DNA of 60,805 bases, taken from assembly GCA_001970955.1 (NCBI GenBank), contig MPUH01000364.1, positions 1 through 60,805 of the forward strand, in the 5' to 3' direction. The position numbers and the translations under genes are program-made. This document shows positions 43,780 to 53,428 of the stretch, piece after piece. This DNA is from Stentor coeruleus. Taxonomy: Eukaryota; Ciliophora; Heterotrichea; Heterotrichida; Stentoridae. Below the pieces are notes generated by a model, which ran no database searches, was not told where the DNA came from, and saw only the letters and a program-made list of their open reading frames with translations. The stretch's first letter is position 1; each line of letters begins with the position of its first letter.

Positions 43780-44261
43780 TAGATAGATTTTTTATGCTTT
43801 GGAGTTTAAAAGAGTTAGTTAGGGTTTATATTGTTAATCAACTAATGCTTTATTACAATAAAAATTAATATGCATAAACCAATAAGACTATAAAAAAAAA
43901 TTCAAAATGTCTTTATATACAATAACAAAATTATTATTCAAATTGTTTGAATAATATTCTTAATCACTTTAGTTTTTTAGTGAATTATAAGAATTTAATA
44001 TCACTCTTATTTTTATGCTTTTAAATTTTAAAGTTAAAATTTTCCTTAGGTTATAATTCAAATATAGTCACTTTATATAAAAATTGATGTAACTTTTCTA
44101 TCCTAATCGAACTGAGAAACACTTAAATAAAATTCATTCAAAAAATTAAAATCTAAAAATTTCAATCAAATATAATAAATCTAAAATTAACAATTGAATT
44201 TAAAAAGTAAAACTTCTTTCTATTCTGCTTAAAATAAAAGGGCTATAAATCAAATCGCAAT
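43780..44261. other. AT-rich spacer
   Basis: 482 bp between two plus-strand genes, no gene seen. C outnumbers G in its second half. Confidence 0.55.
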
Positions 44262-45683
44262 ATGGTGGATAAAACTTCTCCTAAGAATGCTCATGAGCCT
44301 TCACACATCTCTGCATTGTCATTAGAAAAAGCTCAATTTGCTAAGACTTACATAGAGATGAAATATTCTAAACAAAAAAGAGAAGAAGAATCCAAAAAAG
44401 AAGCCTGGGACGAATTGTCAAAACGTATGGATGAACTCGGCTTAACAGAAACTGAAAAAAACCTCATAAAAGAAGATATATTTCACCGAGAAGCCGAGAA
44501 GATGAGAGAAAAAAGAAAAGAAGTGTCTGTATTTGACTTTGAGCCGATATCAATAATAGGAAGAGGTGCATTCGGCGAAGTAAGAGTTGTTCGGCACAAA
44601 GCTTCAGGTGAAATCTTAGCCATGAAGAAAATCAACAAATCAGAAATGATAAGAAAAAACCAAGTTCAACACGTGAAATCTGAACGTAATGTTTTAGCTC
44701 TAGCTTCTAATCCTTGGGTAGTTGAATTAAAAAGTTCATTCCAAGATGAGAAATATCTATACCTCATCATGGAATACCTTCCTGGTGGCGATTTAATGAC
44801 AATTCTTATAAAACGAGACATTTTACCTGAACCAGAAGCGCGGTTTTATATGGCAGAATGTATTCTTGCAGTTGAATCAGTACATAAGCTTAATTATATA
44901 CATCGAGACCTAAAACCTGATAATATCCTTATAGACAAAGAAGGTCATGTCAAACTTGCTGATTTTGGCTTGTGTAAGTGTACAGAAATAAATTTAGCCA
45001 ACCCTTTTGAAAATCTTTCTAAGCTTGAAGAGGACAAAATCGAAAGAAGTCTTACAAAATACACTCGTTCAAGAAAACTAGCTTTTTCTACAGTTGGCAC
45101 ACCAGATTATATTGCCCCTGAGGTTTTTGGGAGAACAGGTTATGATGAGAAAGTTGACTGGTGGTCTCTTGGAGTGATTTTTTTCGAAATGGTCGTCGGG
45201 TATCCACCTTTTTACTCAGATGAGCCTAAAACTACATGCCAAAAAATCCTTAATTGGAAACGAACTTTTAGAGTTCCAAGAGATGCTAATTTAAGCCGAG
45301 AAGCTACTGATTTAATATATAGACTTGTTTGTGATAAAGAAGATCGACTTGGTGGAGCAGGTGCAGCAGAAATCAAACGTCATCCATTTTTCAATGGTGT
45401 CGATTGGGAAAATATTCGTAATACAACATCTCCATGGATTCCATCTTTAGACAGTGAATCTGATACTAAGAATTTCGACAAATTTGAAGAAGCTGAGCCT
45501 TTTTACCCACAAATAGTAAAGAAAAAAGGACAAAGAAAAGATGGGAATTTTGTTGGATTCACGTTTAAAAAAGAAGATGGGCAAAAATTCAGTGCTGTTA
45601 GTGTACTTGAGGATTTAGAGAATTCTGTGTCTGTTAGAAACAGTATGAAAAATGAGTCAACTTTAAATGGTAGTGATAACTAA
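44262..45683 (+). CDS. NDR-family AGC kinase, 473 aa
   Basis: Residues ~20-88 form the N-terminal basic helical region that binds Mob in NDR/LATS kinases. The kinase domain starts at FDFEPISIIGRGAFGEV; Lys122, HRD at 214-216, DFG at 234-236. The NDR-specific insert between subdomains VII and VIII (~240-272) ends in the autoinhibitory basic stretch before the activation-loop Ser276 in LAFSTVGTPDYIAPE. The hydrophobic motif is FVGFTF with Thr434. All regulatory features are intact, so it is probably activated by a Mob cofactor and an upstream Ste20-like kinase. In ciliates NDR/Mob set cell polarity and division-plane position. It ends 9 bp before the stop of the convergent gene. Confidence 0.95.
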   Translation: MVDKTSPKNAHEPSHISALSLEKAQFAKTYIEMKYSKQKREEESKKEAWDELSKRMDELGLTETEKNLIKEDIFHREAEKMREKRKEVSVFDFEPISIIGRGAFGEVRVVRHKASGEILAMKKINKSEMIRKNQVQHVKSERNVLALASNPWVVELKSSFQDEKYLYLIMEYLPGGDLMTILIKRDILPEPEARFYMAECILAVESVHKLNYIHRDLKPDNILIDKEGHVKLADFGLCKCTEINLANPFENLSKLEEDKIERSLTKYTRSRKLAFSTVGTPDYIAPEVFGRTGYDEKVDWWSLGVIFFEMVVGYPPFYSDEPKTTCQKILNWKRTFRVPRDANLSREATDLIYRLVCDKEDRLGGAGAAEIKRHPFFNGVDWENIRNTTSPWIPSLDSESDTKNFDKFEEAEPFYPQIVKKKGQRKDGNFVGFTFKKEDGQKFSAVSVLEDLENSVSVRNSMKNESTLNGSDN

Positions 45684-45692
45684 GGAGTTAGT

Positions 45693-46340
45693 TTATTTAT
45701 TTCTTTTTACAGTTTTATCTAAAACTTTAAGTAGGAGAATGTTGATTTGATGCAAAGATTTTACGATACTATCATTTTCAGCAATATTGTCGAAGGATTT
45801 AGTTGATTTTAGGTTTTTGGTATTTAGTTTATGCTTACGATCTAGTTCGTTTAAGCTTTTTTGGATTTGTTTCTCTTCTTCATCTAGTTGTTTAAGACGT
45901 TGTTCCCATGGGTTTTTTACAGGGTTGCGGCGAGTTAATTCAAGGGATGACTTGCTTCGATTATAGACATGGTTGATAGCTTTAGAAGTGCTTTCTTCAA
46001 AATTAACCCCTAAGTATTGCTTAATCTCTGATTCGTATTCTTTTGAGTTGATTTCTATTGGTTTAATTATTTTAAAACGAGGGTTTTCATCGACACTTAT
46101 GCAGGGGCTTTCATTAAACATGTAGGTGTCGAGGTTTCCTAGATTTTTTTTTATTGGGCTTGCAAGTGTTTTTTTTCTATTTTCTTGAATGTACCTATTT
46201 AGTAGCTACTTGATGTTTTTTTTGCTTCGTTCATTTATTGATTGGATTTTCTTTTTTTCAGCAAGAAGTCTGGCTTGATTTTTTTCTTTGTTATGGATTC
46301 TAAGAATTAAGTGGTCTTTAGAATATCCTTGCTTTATCAT
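45693..46340 (-). CDS. basic helical protein, 210 aa (one 15-nt intron)
   Basis: The real start is the ATG at 46340 (MIKQGYSKDHLILRIHNKEK). The intron GTAGCTACTAAATAG at 46195-46209, splitting AA|G, carries the TAG that otherwise seems to interrupt the frame. The product is Lys-rich and helical throughout, with a coiled coil near residues 140-170. No domain recognised. Composition resembles microtubule-associated or cortical proteins, but that is speculation. It diverges from the Pro-rich membrane protein gene with 191 bp between starts. Confidence 0.75.
46195..46209 (-). other. 15-nt intron in the basic helical protein gene
   Basis: GTAGCTACTAAATAG on the minus strand, an atypical GTAG 5' end. 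Removal eliminates the in-frame TAG and keeps phase. Confidence 0.82.
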
Positions 46341-46531
46341 GTTTTTTATATTATAATAGAAGTTATTGTTTTAACCAAGCTTGAAAAATACGAATACCTT
46401 TGATATTAGTCAAATGTTTAGAATTTATAAATTTTTTGACAAAAATTGTAGATTCGCCTGCAGAATGTGATGACTTTCTTAGCACATTCGCCTATATATA
46501 TTATTATTAGTACTTATTCCATATAATAATT

Positions 46532-48040
46532 ATGAGTTCATCATCAGAATCTTCAAGCTCATCTGTTGGGTCTTTTCATGACAATACTAATGCTGAAGAA
46601 AACAATTTAATGAGTACTCGATCAAAAATAGGCATGAATATATTAATCCAACCTATGCCTAATGATAAAATTTTAGATAATCCTTCGACAACAAATATCA
46701 GTTTTTCATCAAGCCAACCACAAAAACGACTTGCTTCTTTAGCAAAAATGCCTTCACAAAATCCTCGAATACCTCCTCCTATTTTGACTTCTAAAATACC
46801 TCCTCCTCCTATTTTGACTTCTAAAATACCTCCTCATCCTATTTTGACTTCTCAAATACCTCCTCCTTCTGTTTTAAACTTTCAAATACCTCCTCCTCCT
46901 GTTTTAAACTCTCAAATACTCCCTCCTCCTGTTCTAAACAATCAAATGCTCCCTCCCCCTATTCTAAACAATCAAATACCCCCTAATATAAACTCAAAAA
47001 TGCCTCCCCATCCTAAACTAAGTCCTCAATTACCTATTCCTGGTAAAATCAGTTCTAAACTACCTTCTGAATCCTTAAATCCTTCAATCTCAAATTCAGC
47101 TGTTTTTTATGCGCCTAATCTTAATGCAAATATTAAAAACCCTTTACAAGGCCCAAACCCATCTTACCAAAATAATGACTTTCAGCACAGTGAATATTCT
47201 AAAAATCATTCTCGAGTCAATGCTTCATCTGATTTATTAATATCGAAAAATCAAATTCCTAACCCAGCTAGCGAAGATCCAGAAATCCTTATTTCACGTA
47301 TTAATTATGAGCAAAATTATTTAAACAATCTAAATTCAATGTATAACAGTTCTAATAGTAACAATAGTCAAACTTCAAATGGCTCTATAAGCCTTGCCAG
47401 TTCTAATAATTCTGCAATAGTTGGTGGAATTATACATATTCCTGATTCAAATCCAATTGTTGAAAATCAAAATAATATAATCTTACAAAATGCTTATCCT
47501 AATAATAACACAGGAAATTCACATCAAAATTCAATGATTATACAACCACCTTATCCAAATCAGACTGAAAAACCTATTCAATCATTGGCAAGTGAAGAAA
47601 CTTTGTATATAATAAAACTATCTAGACTATGCCGAATACTTATTATGATCAGACTTTGTCTTATTCTTATATACATGATTCCTATTTTTTATTTACTTCC
47701 ACTTTTAATTTTTGAAATTATTGGGTATTTAGGGGCTCGTAATTTAAAAAATTGTTTGAATATAGTATATACTGTATATCTTTCTATAACTTTGCTTATT
47801 AGGGCTATTGCAATTATTGCTTTTGGAATAGTGATACAAAGCCAAAAAATTGGAAATATTAATTATAGTGTAGTCATTTTAGTATTAGTGGCACTTATTG
47901 TAGTTGAATTTTTTGAAGCTGTTCAATTGTATTTTGAGACTAAATTCTCGGTTCAGGTTGGTAAGAATAATTATGAAAAGAATATTATGATTATTGAAAT
48001 GATGAGGACAACCCATACTAAGTGGTTTCGTAAAACATAA
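46532..48040 (+). CDS. Pro-rich protein with C-terminal membrane domain, 502 aa (paralogue 1)
   Basis: An N-terminal Ser-rich start (MSSSSESSSSSVGSF) is followed by seven 10-residue repeats (residues 80-150, pattern IPPPPILTSK) and a Ser/Asn-rich linker. The last ~140 residues hold four hydrophobic segments (about 371-398, 402-424, 434-462 and a short one), starting at LSRLCRILIMIRLCLILIYM. The next gene downstream shares this architecture and the same LSR..RI.I......LIYM signature, so the pair are tandem duplicates. The long N-terminus is presumably cytosolic and disordered. Function unknown. Confidence 0.8.
   Translation: MSSSSESSSSSVGSFHDNTNAEENNLMSTRSKIGMNILIQPMPNDKILDNPSTTNISFSSSQPQKRLASLAKMPSQNPRIPPPILTSKIPPPPILTSKIPPHPILTSQIPPPSVLNFQIPPPPVLNSQILPPPVLNNQMLPPPILNNQIPPNINSKMPPHPKLSPQLPIPGKISSKLPSESLNPSISNSAVFYAPNLNANIKNPLQGPNPSYQNNDFQHSEYSKNHSRVNASSDLLISKNQIPNPASEDPEILISRINYEQNYLNNLNSMYNSSNSNNSQTSNGSISLASSNNSAIVGGIIHIPDSNPIVENQNNIILQNAYPNNNTGNSHQNSMIIQPPYPNQTEKPIQSLASEETLYIIKLSRLCRILIMIRLCLILIYMIPIFYLLPLLIFEIIGYLGARNLKNCLNIVYTVYLSITLLIRAIAIIAFGIVIQSQKIGNINYSVVILVLVALIVVEFFEAVQLYFETKFSVQVGKNNYEKNIMIIEMMRTTHTKWFRKT
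46769..46981 (+). repeat. coding minisatellite, 7 units of 30 bp
   Basis: Seven in-frame 10-codon units encode variants of IPPPPILTSK and IPPPPVLNSQ. Units are more alike at nearby positions, as expected from slippage or unequal exchange. Confidence 0.9.
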
Positions 48041-48232
48041 TTATTTATTAAGTTAAGATGTTTTTTTTTTTGGTAATTAAAATCTATTGGTGTGATAGAT
48101 GATATAATTTTTATTTTTAGAATATATTCTTTTTTGTATTTAAAGCATTTCAATTATATATTATAATGAGCATAATTTAAAATTAAAAACTTTGACTATT
48201 TTGATCTATAATATAATAAAATTACTATAAAA

Positions 48233-49722
48233 ATGAACTCGGGTAGAAGCAGTTCATCACTTTCGTCATCTGGAGAATATTCTAAAAGTTCAGATAACTC
48301 AAATCAAAACCAATCTTTTGATATTATTAACCCTTTAGATCCTAATGCTGAAATCAAAAAAGACGTTAAAAGCAATATAGACAATCAGCAGTCTATACCA
48401 TTTCTTATTCCCCCAGTTCCTCAAATTCCAAGTAACTATCCTCCTTNACTAATGCTGAAATCAAAAAAGACGTTAAAAGCAATATAGATAATCAGCAGTC
48501 TATACCATTTCTTATTCCCCCAGTTCCTCAAATTCCAAGTAACTATCCTCCTTCATATTTTAATCCAGCAATTCCACAACCTCCATATTATAATCCTACA
48601 TCACAACAATTTTTACCACCTGACCCCAAACTTCAAATCTCGTCAACTTTAAATCTAAACAATCAACCTCCTTTAATTCACACCTTTCAAGAACTTCCTA
48701 TTCCAGCTCTCCAACCAACTTTTCCTTATATTCATCCTATAAATCCTTCTCATAATCATATATCTCCAGTTGATAAAGAAAAAATCTCTGAAAATTCATC
48801 AAATTCATCTGAAAATATGCCTTTAAAAACTCATTTTGAAAAAAAGCCTATAGATCCTCAAAGTCTGTTTATAGAAGTTCCTAAACCTGATATAAAAATT
48901 GAATCTCCCAGGGTTCCAACAATAAAATTTCGAGAAAATCAAATGATGTGTGTTAAAAAACCTAATTTAGATGAAGAATGTAAAGAGACTAATAATTTTG
49001 TACCTGTAGATATAGTTATAGATATCCCAAATCCTATTCAGGAAAATTATGAAATTAATCTCAGTGAAAGGCCATCTAAAAATTTTGAAAGAAATGAAGA
49101 GCCTCAAGCTGATATTGAGCAGAGCATTAGTAGTAGATATTCAATAGAAGACGAAAATTTAAAGGATACTTCTAAAAAGGACAATACATCTGATATAAAT
49201 ATTGATATCACTTCCAATGATAATTCTTTAAATCAAGAAAGTAGTATCAGTAAAATTTTCATTTACCAGAAACTTATTATCAGATACTCTCGGCTAAGTC
49301 GTATTTTTATTATTATTCATACTATATTAAGTTTGATCTACATGCTTCCAATACCAGTTTTATTGCCAATATTACTTGTTGATGTCTTTGGGTTCATTTG
49401 TGTTATGCTTCTAAATCTTTTAATGTGTTTTAGTTTTACTATTTTACTTGGATTATGCTTAGCAATTAGATTCGCTATGACAATTTGTTTAGGGAAATAC
49501 ATAGGAGATTATAAGAATAACAATGATTATGATATTCTAGCTTTAACATTTGCTGTTTTTATTATTTTAGATATTATGGAGCTTGGATTTTTTATCCTCT
49601 TATATAAAATGTATACCTTAATGAATTGCTTTGATAAAAAACGATTGGGAGATACTTTGAAAATAATGAAAAGTGGCAATTATGGTTGGAAAGAATGCTT
49701 TAAACCCATTAAAATAAAATAA
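48233..49722 (+). CDS. Pro-rich protein with C-terminal membrane domain, ~460 aa (paralogue 2)
   Basis: The ATG at 48233 (MNSGRSSSSLSSSGEYSKSS) opens a frame broken by the assembly join at 48447. Ignoring one of the two 105-bp copies (and the extra bases) joins it in phase to the frame ending at 49722. The product is Ser-rich, then Pro-rich (FLIPPVPQIPSNYPP; NPAIPQPPYYNP), then acidic, then has a C-terminal membrane region from SRLSRIFIIIHTILSLIYML with about four segments. It lacks the 10-residue repeats of its upstream paralogue, so the linkers have diverged more than the membrane part. Confidence 0.8.
48342..48553. repeat. assembly-join duplication around N at 48447
   Basis: Copies at 48342-48446 and 48449-48553 (105 bp, one difference: ATAGACAAT versus ATAGATAAT). 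The single difference suggests the contig ends come from two alleles. The 107 extra bases shift the frame. Confidence 0.92.
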
Positions 49723-50192
49723 AAGATTTTGATTTAGGATTGAATAAACTGCAGTAATTTTAATTTTATAAAATATAAACAATATGCTATATTGGTTTTT
49801 AGTGATAATATAACGAATATGCAAATTTTTTTTAGGTTTATGAAAATTTAGTTTTGCATAATAAACATTTTCTTCACTTTAATAAATTGGTTATAAAGTT
49901 TTATATAATCTATATAAAGATACTGAAACAAATAAATCTGAAGTCGAAATAGCAATACCAGAAAAATAATTATGCTTTAAATCTGAGACCAAAGTTGATC
50001 CTTCACTTATTCTAGCTAATATAAGTAATGTATCAATATAGATTGCAATGATAGCAGAATTACACTTTTTTTCATAAGTAAATTGTTATTTTTTAAAATT
50101 TTAAAAATGATACCTAGAATATAAAAATCATAAAATCTAATAAATCTTCTAATTATCATTGCAAAGTACTTATTTATAACTTATCATATAAA
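49723..50192. other. spacer with a coding-like remnant
   Basis: About 49900-50088 a plus-strand frame reads as protein-like (KSEVEIAIPEK; KVDPSLILANISNVS) but is interrupted by one TAA and one TAG. Probably the decayed 3' or middle part of an old gene; no family identified. Confidence 0.35.
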
Positions 50193-51050
50193 ATGAAAAA
50201 TTTATTAGGAGGTTTGTTCATATTCCTATCATCTTCACTATTACAACACGCTCTCCAATCCCCATCATTTTTATCCCCATACCTAGCCCTTTTATCTCTA
50301 CTTCTTGAACTATTATCCCTTTATTTTTTACCTTTATCCATATTCTTTCTTTTAGGAAGTTCTCATATTCTAGCATTCAGTCTATACCAAAAGAAAAACA
50401 AATTTAAAGATATTAATAACAAAGAAGCTGTAGGTAATAGTCTTATAACTATTGGTTGTCTAATATCGATATTTTTATGTAGTGAACAACAAACTTTTAA
50501 TGATCCAGATGAACTTAATCAGACAATAAATCCTTTATATTTCACTTGGATGGGGATAAGTTTTTTATTAAATGCTGGAATGAGAAGCTGTGGTTTTTAT
50601 GCTGGGAAAGTTTTGATTGAAACAAGTATTCCTTCTCAGTTGATTAGTTTTAGTTTCTTAGCAGCGAAATATTTATGGTTATGTTTTGATCTTTTTATAC
50701 AAGATGAGCATGTAAATTATCGGATTATCATTGGATCTGTGATTGTTTTAATTGTATCAATGCTAATTGCTTTAAGTTTTATCAAGTATTTCTTATGGAT
50801 ATATTCAGAAATATTAGTCTGCACTGGGTATTATTTATGGTTACTTTGCTATGGATTTCCTTTAGGGATTAGTTTGTTGCATTGTGGATATGAGTTGACT
50901 CAAAAAGACTGTCTTGCGCTTTTGCTAGCCACGATTTTTATCACGCTTGGGTGTTATTTGCATACTTATTCCGTACCTGAAAAAGAAAATTTGCAAACAC
51001 AAGATATAAAAGATGATGACGAATATGAAGAAATTGACACGCTGATTTAA
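50193..51050 (+). CDS. multi-pass membrane protein, NIPA/DMT-like, 285 aa
   Basis: Eight to nine hydrophobic segments between residues ~3 and 262, then an acidic tail (DDDEYEEIDTLI). The number, length and spacing, and the LLSLLLELLSLYFLPLSI ... GSSHILAFS pattern, recall NIPA-type magnesium transporters of the drug/metabolite transporter superfamily. Key substrate residues cannot be assigned, so a transporter of unknown substrate is the safest statement. The start follows the usual AT-rich leader. Confidence 0.55.
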   Translation: MKNLLGGLFIFLSSSLLQHALQSPSFLSPYLALLSLLLELLSLYFLPLSIFFLLGSSHILAFSLYQKKNKFKDINNKEAVGNSLITIGCLISIFLCSEQQTFNDPDELNQTINPLYFTWMGISFLLNAGMRSCGFYAGKVLIETSIPSQLISFSFLAAKYLWLCFDLFIQDEHVNYRIIIGSVIVLIVSMLIALSFIKYFLWIYSEILVCTGYYLWLLCYGFPLGISLLHCGYELTQKDCLALLLATIFITLGCYLHTYSVPEKENLQTQDIKDDDEYEEIDTLI

Positions 51051-51442
51051 TATTTCATAAAATTGGTTGGGGTATTTGAGATAAGTTTTTATATGATTAA
51101 AGGATGGTTTTAAAGTAAAAAAATAAAATTTTTAGTTGGTAAGACTGCAGGTTAGTTTAATTTTGTATTTTGAATGATTTATATTGTGGTATAGATAAAA
51201 ATATTTTGTATTAAAATGAATGCAGTTTTAGTGGAAATAAATATTATTATAAATATATTTAAATGATAATATTTAGATTTTTGGGATTATATCAATTGTT
51301 TTAAGTAAAAGCATGATATTTGATAAAATATCAATTGTTTTAAGTAAAAGCATGATATTGCATTAAATTTAAAGTTTTTTAAGCTGGTTAATTGGGTTAA
51401 GGGTAAAATTAATGTTTTCCCTATACTAAATGGTGATATTTT
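51051..51442. other. spacer with a duplicated 31-bp element
   Basis: 392 bp, no gene. It contains the 31-bp direct repeat at 51290-51359. Confidence 0.5.
51290..51359. repeat. direct repeat, two 31-bp copies
   Basis: Identical 31-bp copies at 51290-51320 and 51329-51359, 8 bp apart, in AT-rich spacer. There is no N, so this may be real or a fully merged assembly error. Confidence 0.85.
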
Positions 51443-51466
51443 ATGTTATTATTAGAGGTTAATAAT

Positions 51467-51976
51467 ATGAATAAGAGCATCTACCTTAACGAACTTATTG
51501 AAAAAGAACTCCAAAGATCACAGAAAGAAGAAAAAATGAGTTTTGAAATTGCTGATAGTAGTTTAAGAAGTAGAATTTTCCCTGCCAACTACTATACAAG
51601 ATCTAATACAGCAAAGACTCCTGATATAAAGAAAAATTTAAAAAAAAATCAATTTACTAGGCAGTGGGAAAAAGAAAACTTGATAATACAAAAAGAAAAT
51701 ATTACTATCAATAAAAAAATCACAAGTGCAAAAGGGAGTTTGTCTGTTAAAAAATGGAACAAAGATTTCAAAAAGTCAAGAGAGTATCTAATAATGCGTT
51801 CTAAGAAATCTCTTTCCAAAACACCGAAAAAAGGTTTTCGTCTAGTGACTCATCGTCCACTTATTGATGCACTTGACACTTGCTTTGCAGGAAAAAAATT
51901 TATCCCATCAATTTACAATCAAGCTATGTCAAACTCTTTTATGACCTCTGAAACAAGGTATCTACCTGTGATATAA
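51467..51976 (+). CDS. CFAP97/Hemingway-like basic protein, ~169 aa
   Basis: I prefer the Met at 51467 (MNKSIYLNELIEKEL), although an in-frame ATG lies at 51443. The middle segment RQWEKENLIIQKENITINKK, followed by SLSVKKWNKDFKKSREYL, resembles the helix-rich core of CFAP97 family proteins (R..I..EN..L..KL ... W...). CFAP97 proteins are needed for axonemes in flies and other animals. No membrane segment. The match is by eye and moderate; a generic basic coiled-coil protein remains possible. Confidence 0.45.
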   Translation: MNKSIYLNELIEKELQRSQKEEKMSFEIADSSLRSRIFPANYYTRSNTAKTPDIKKNLKKNQFTRQWEKENLIIQKENITINKKITSAKGSLSVKKWNKDFKKSREYLIMRSKKSLSKTPKKGFRLVTHRPLIDALDTCFAGKKFIPSIYNQAMSNSFMTSETRYLPVI

Positions 51977-52211
51977 TAGATGTGTTAAATACTTATAAAT
52001 TTTATTATTAATAAACTTTTGACTATTTTTTAAATATACAAATTTTGAAATTACCATGATTTTAGCGATAAAATAAATGCCTATTATCCATACCATAAAC
52101 TCATATCTCTCATCTATAATAATCCAAAAACATACTCATTAACACCTTTACAAAAAATTCTCCATACGTGAAAATAAGTGAGCATTAACTAGAATTAGAT
52201 ATATTCAAAGC

Positions 52212-52517
52212 TTATGTAGCCTTGGTTTTATGCAAAGACGTCCTCAGCTGTTCAAGGAACTCCTGACTCAGTCTTAATTTGGGTCTTTCAGGGGTAATAG
52301 GAATATCTATTTTCCTTTTAAACTCATCAACCTCCTTATCAAGTTCTGAAAATTCATCAATTAGCGGACTCAAAGAACTAGCTGCTGTGTTTCTATGGCT
52401 TTTCTTCTTCTTTTTCTTACCTCCTTCTATATAAGTGACTAGTTCTTCAATAGGTAAATTATATAATGGCTCACAATCATTACTTTCTGAATCATTTTCA
52501 CTCTCACTGGTCTGCAT
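52212..52517 (-). CDS. small charged protein with Lys cluster, 101 aa
   Basis: An acidic Ser-rich start (SESENDSESNDCEP), then YNLPIEELVTYIEGGKKKKKKSH and a helical C-terminal half containing VDEFKRKI. A block EELv.yI.g..KKKKK...  recurs in ciliate proteins I have seen, without an assigned function. No membrane segment. The gene is 65 bp downstream of another minus-strand gene. Confidence 0.6.
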   Translation of the reverse strand: MQTSESENDSESNDCEPLYNLPIEELVTYIEGGKKKKKKSHRNTAASSLSPLIDEFSELDKEVDEFKRKIDIPITPERPKLRLSQEFLEQLRTSLHKTKAT

Positions 52518-52582
52518 GTCAATATTACTATTAATTTCAATACTAATTGGTTCACGAATTATTGTCTTTTATATAAAAATCA

Positions 52583-53245
52583 TTATAAAATATAATAAAA
52601 ATGCATTTTAGCTATGCCAACAATGGCAAAGTGACTTTTCTCATAATCGCTAGCTTGTTTAAGTAGTTCCTGCGAGTTAACAACAATTTTCGTATAAAAA
52701 GCTTTGCAAAACAGAAAATCGACAGTTTTTCTCTCCAAAGCATAAATGCCAGAAATAATTTTACCGATTTCCATTGCAGCATTTTGCAGTGTATGATATG
52801 CGTCATAAAGGAAAATCAGCTGAAATATTTTGCTTATATGTTTAAGTTCTTTTAATAAAACTTCTAAATTATCAACAAACTTGCAGGTCTTTTCTGTTAA
52901 AGCATCATGTAAAGCATTACCTAAACCAGCAGATATCAAGAAATTGACTTGCTTTCTTATTTTTTTTTGATAGCCTTTATTGACTACAAGATTATAAGTG
53001 TGCATTTGGATATTAGGGTTTTTAGAGTCAAGTCTTCTTTCCTTACGAACTATGAAATCATTTAGGAACTCTCTTAAAATTTCACCTAGAGACTCTTCGA
53101 TTTCATGTTGTAAACGGAGAACTTTTAGTTGACGAGTGCATAGGTCTGGGGATTCAATTGTAGGGACCATTGTAAGGTGGTTGTAAATTGGACTTGGGGA
53201 CATCTGAGCTCTTTTGGGTTTTAAGCTAGATTTCTTTTTGTCCAT
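52583..53245 (-). CDS. hypothetical helical protein, 220 aa
   Basis: Basic N-terminus (MDKKKSSLKPKRAQ), then a helical body throughout, for example EIEESLGEILREFLNDFIVR and ISKIFQLIFLYDAYHTLQ. The last ten residues are aromatic. There is no recognisable domain; no introns are needed. The short frame at 52612-52806 is a shadow. Confidence 0.65.
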   Translation of the reverse strand: MDKKKSSLKPKRAQMSPSPIYNHLTMVPTIESPDLCTRQLKVLRLQHEIEESLGEILREFLNDFIVRKERRLDSKNPNIQMHTYNLVVNKGYQKKIRKQVNFLISAGLGNALHDALTEKTCKFVDNLEVLLKELKHISKIFQLIFLYDAYHTLQNAAMEIGKIISGIYALERKTVDFLFCKAFYTKIVVNSQELLKQASDYEKSHFAIVGIAKMHFYYIL

Positions 53246-53428
53246 TTCTTATAATATGAAAACTAAGTTTTTAAGAGAAATATAGAGAACTAGGAAAATT
53301 GGGGGGTTGTTGGATAGAGATAATAATGTATGAAATTTATAATTTAAGTAGGAATAGATAGGTTTTTTATTGTTTTGATTTTTAATTTAAGGTTTAAGTC
53401 CTAGCAATTTCATTTTCAGATTATAAAA

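Noticed and set aside
46195..46209. In-frame TAG in the basic helical protein taken for stop readthrough.
   Set aside because: The TAG lies within a 15-nt GT..AG intron whose removal keeps the frame.
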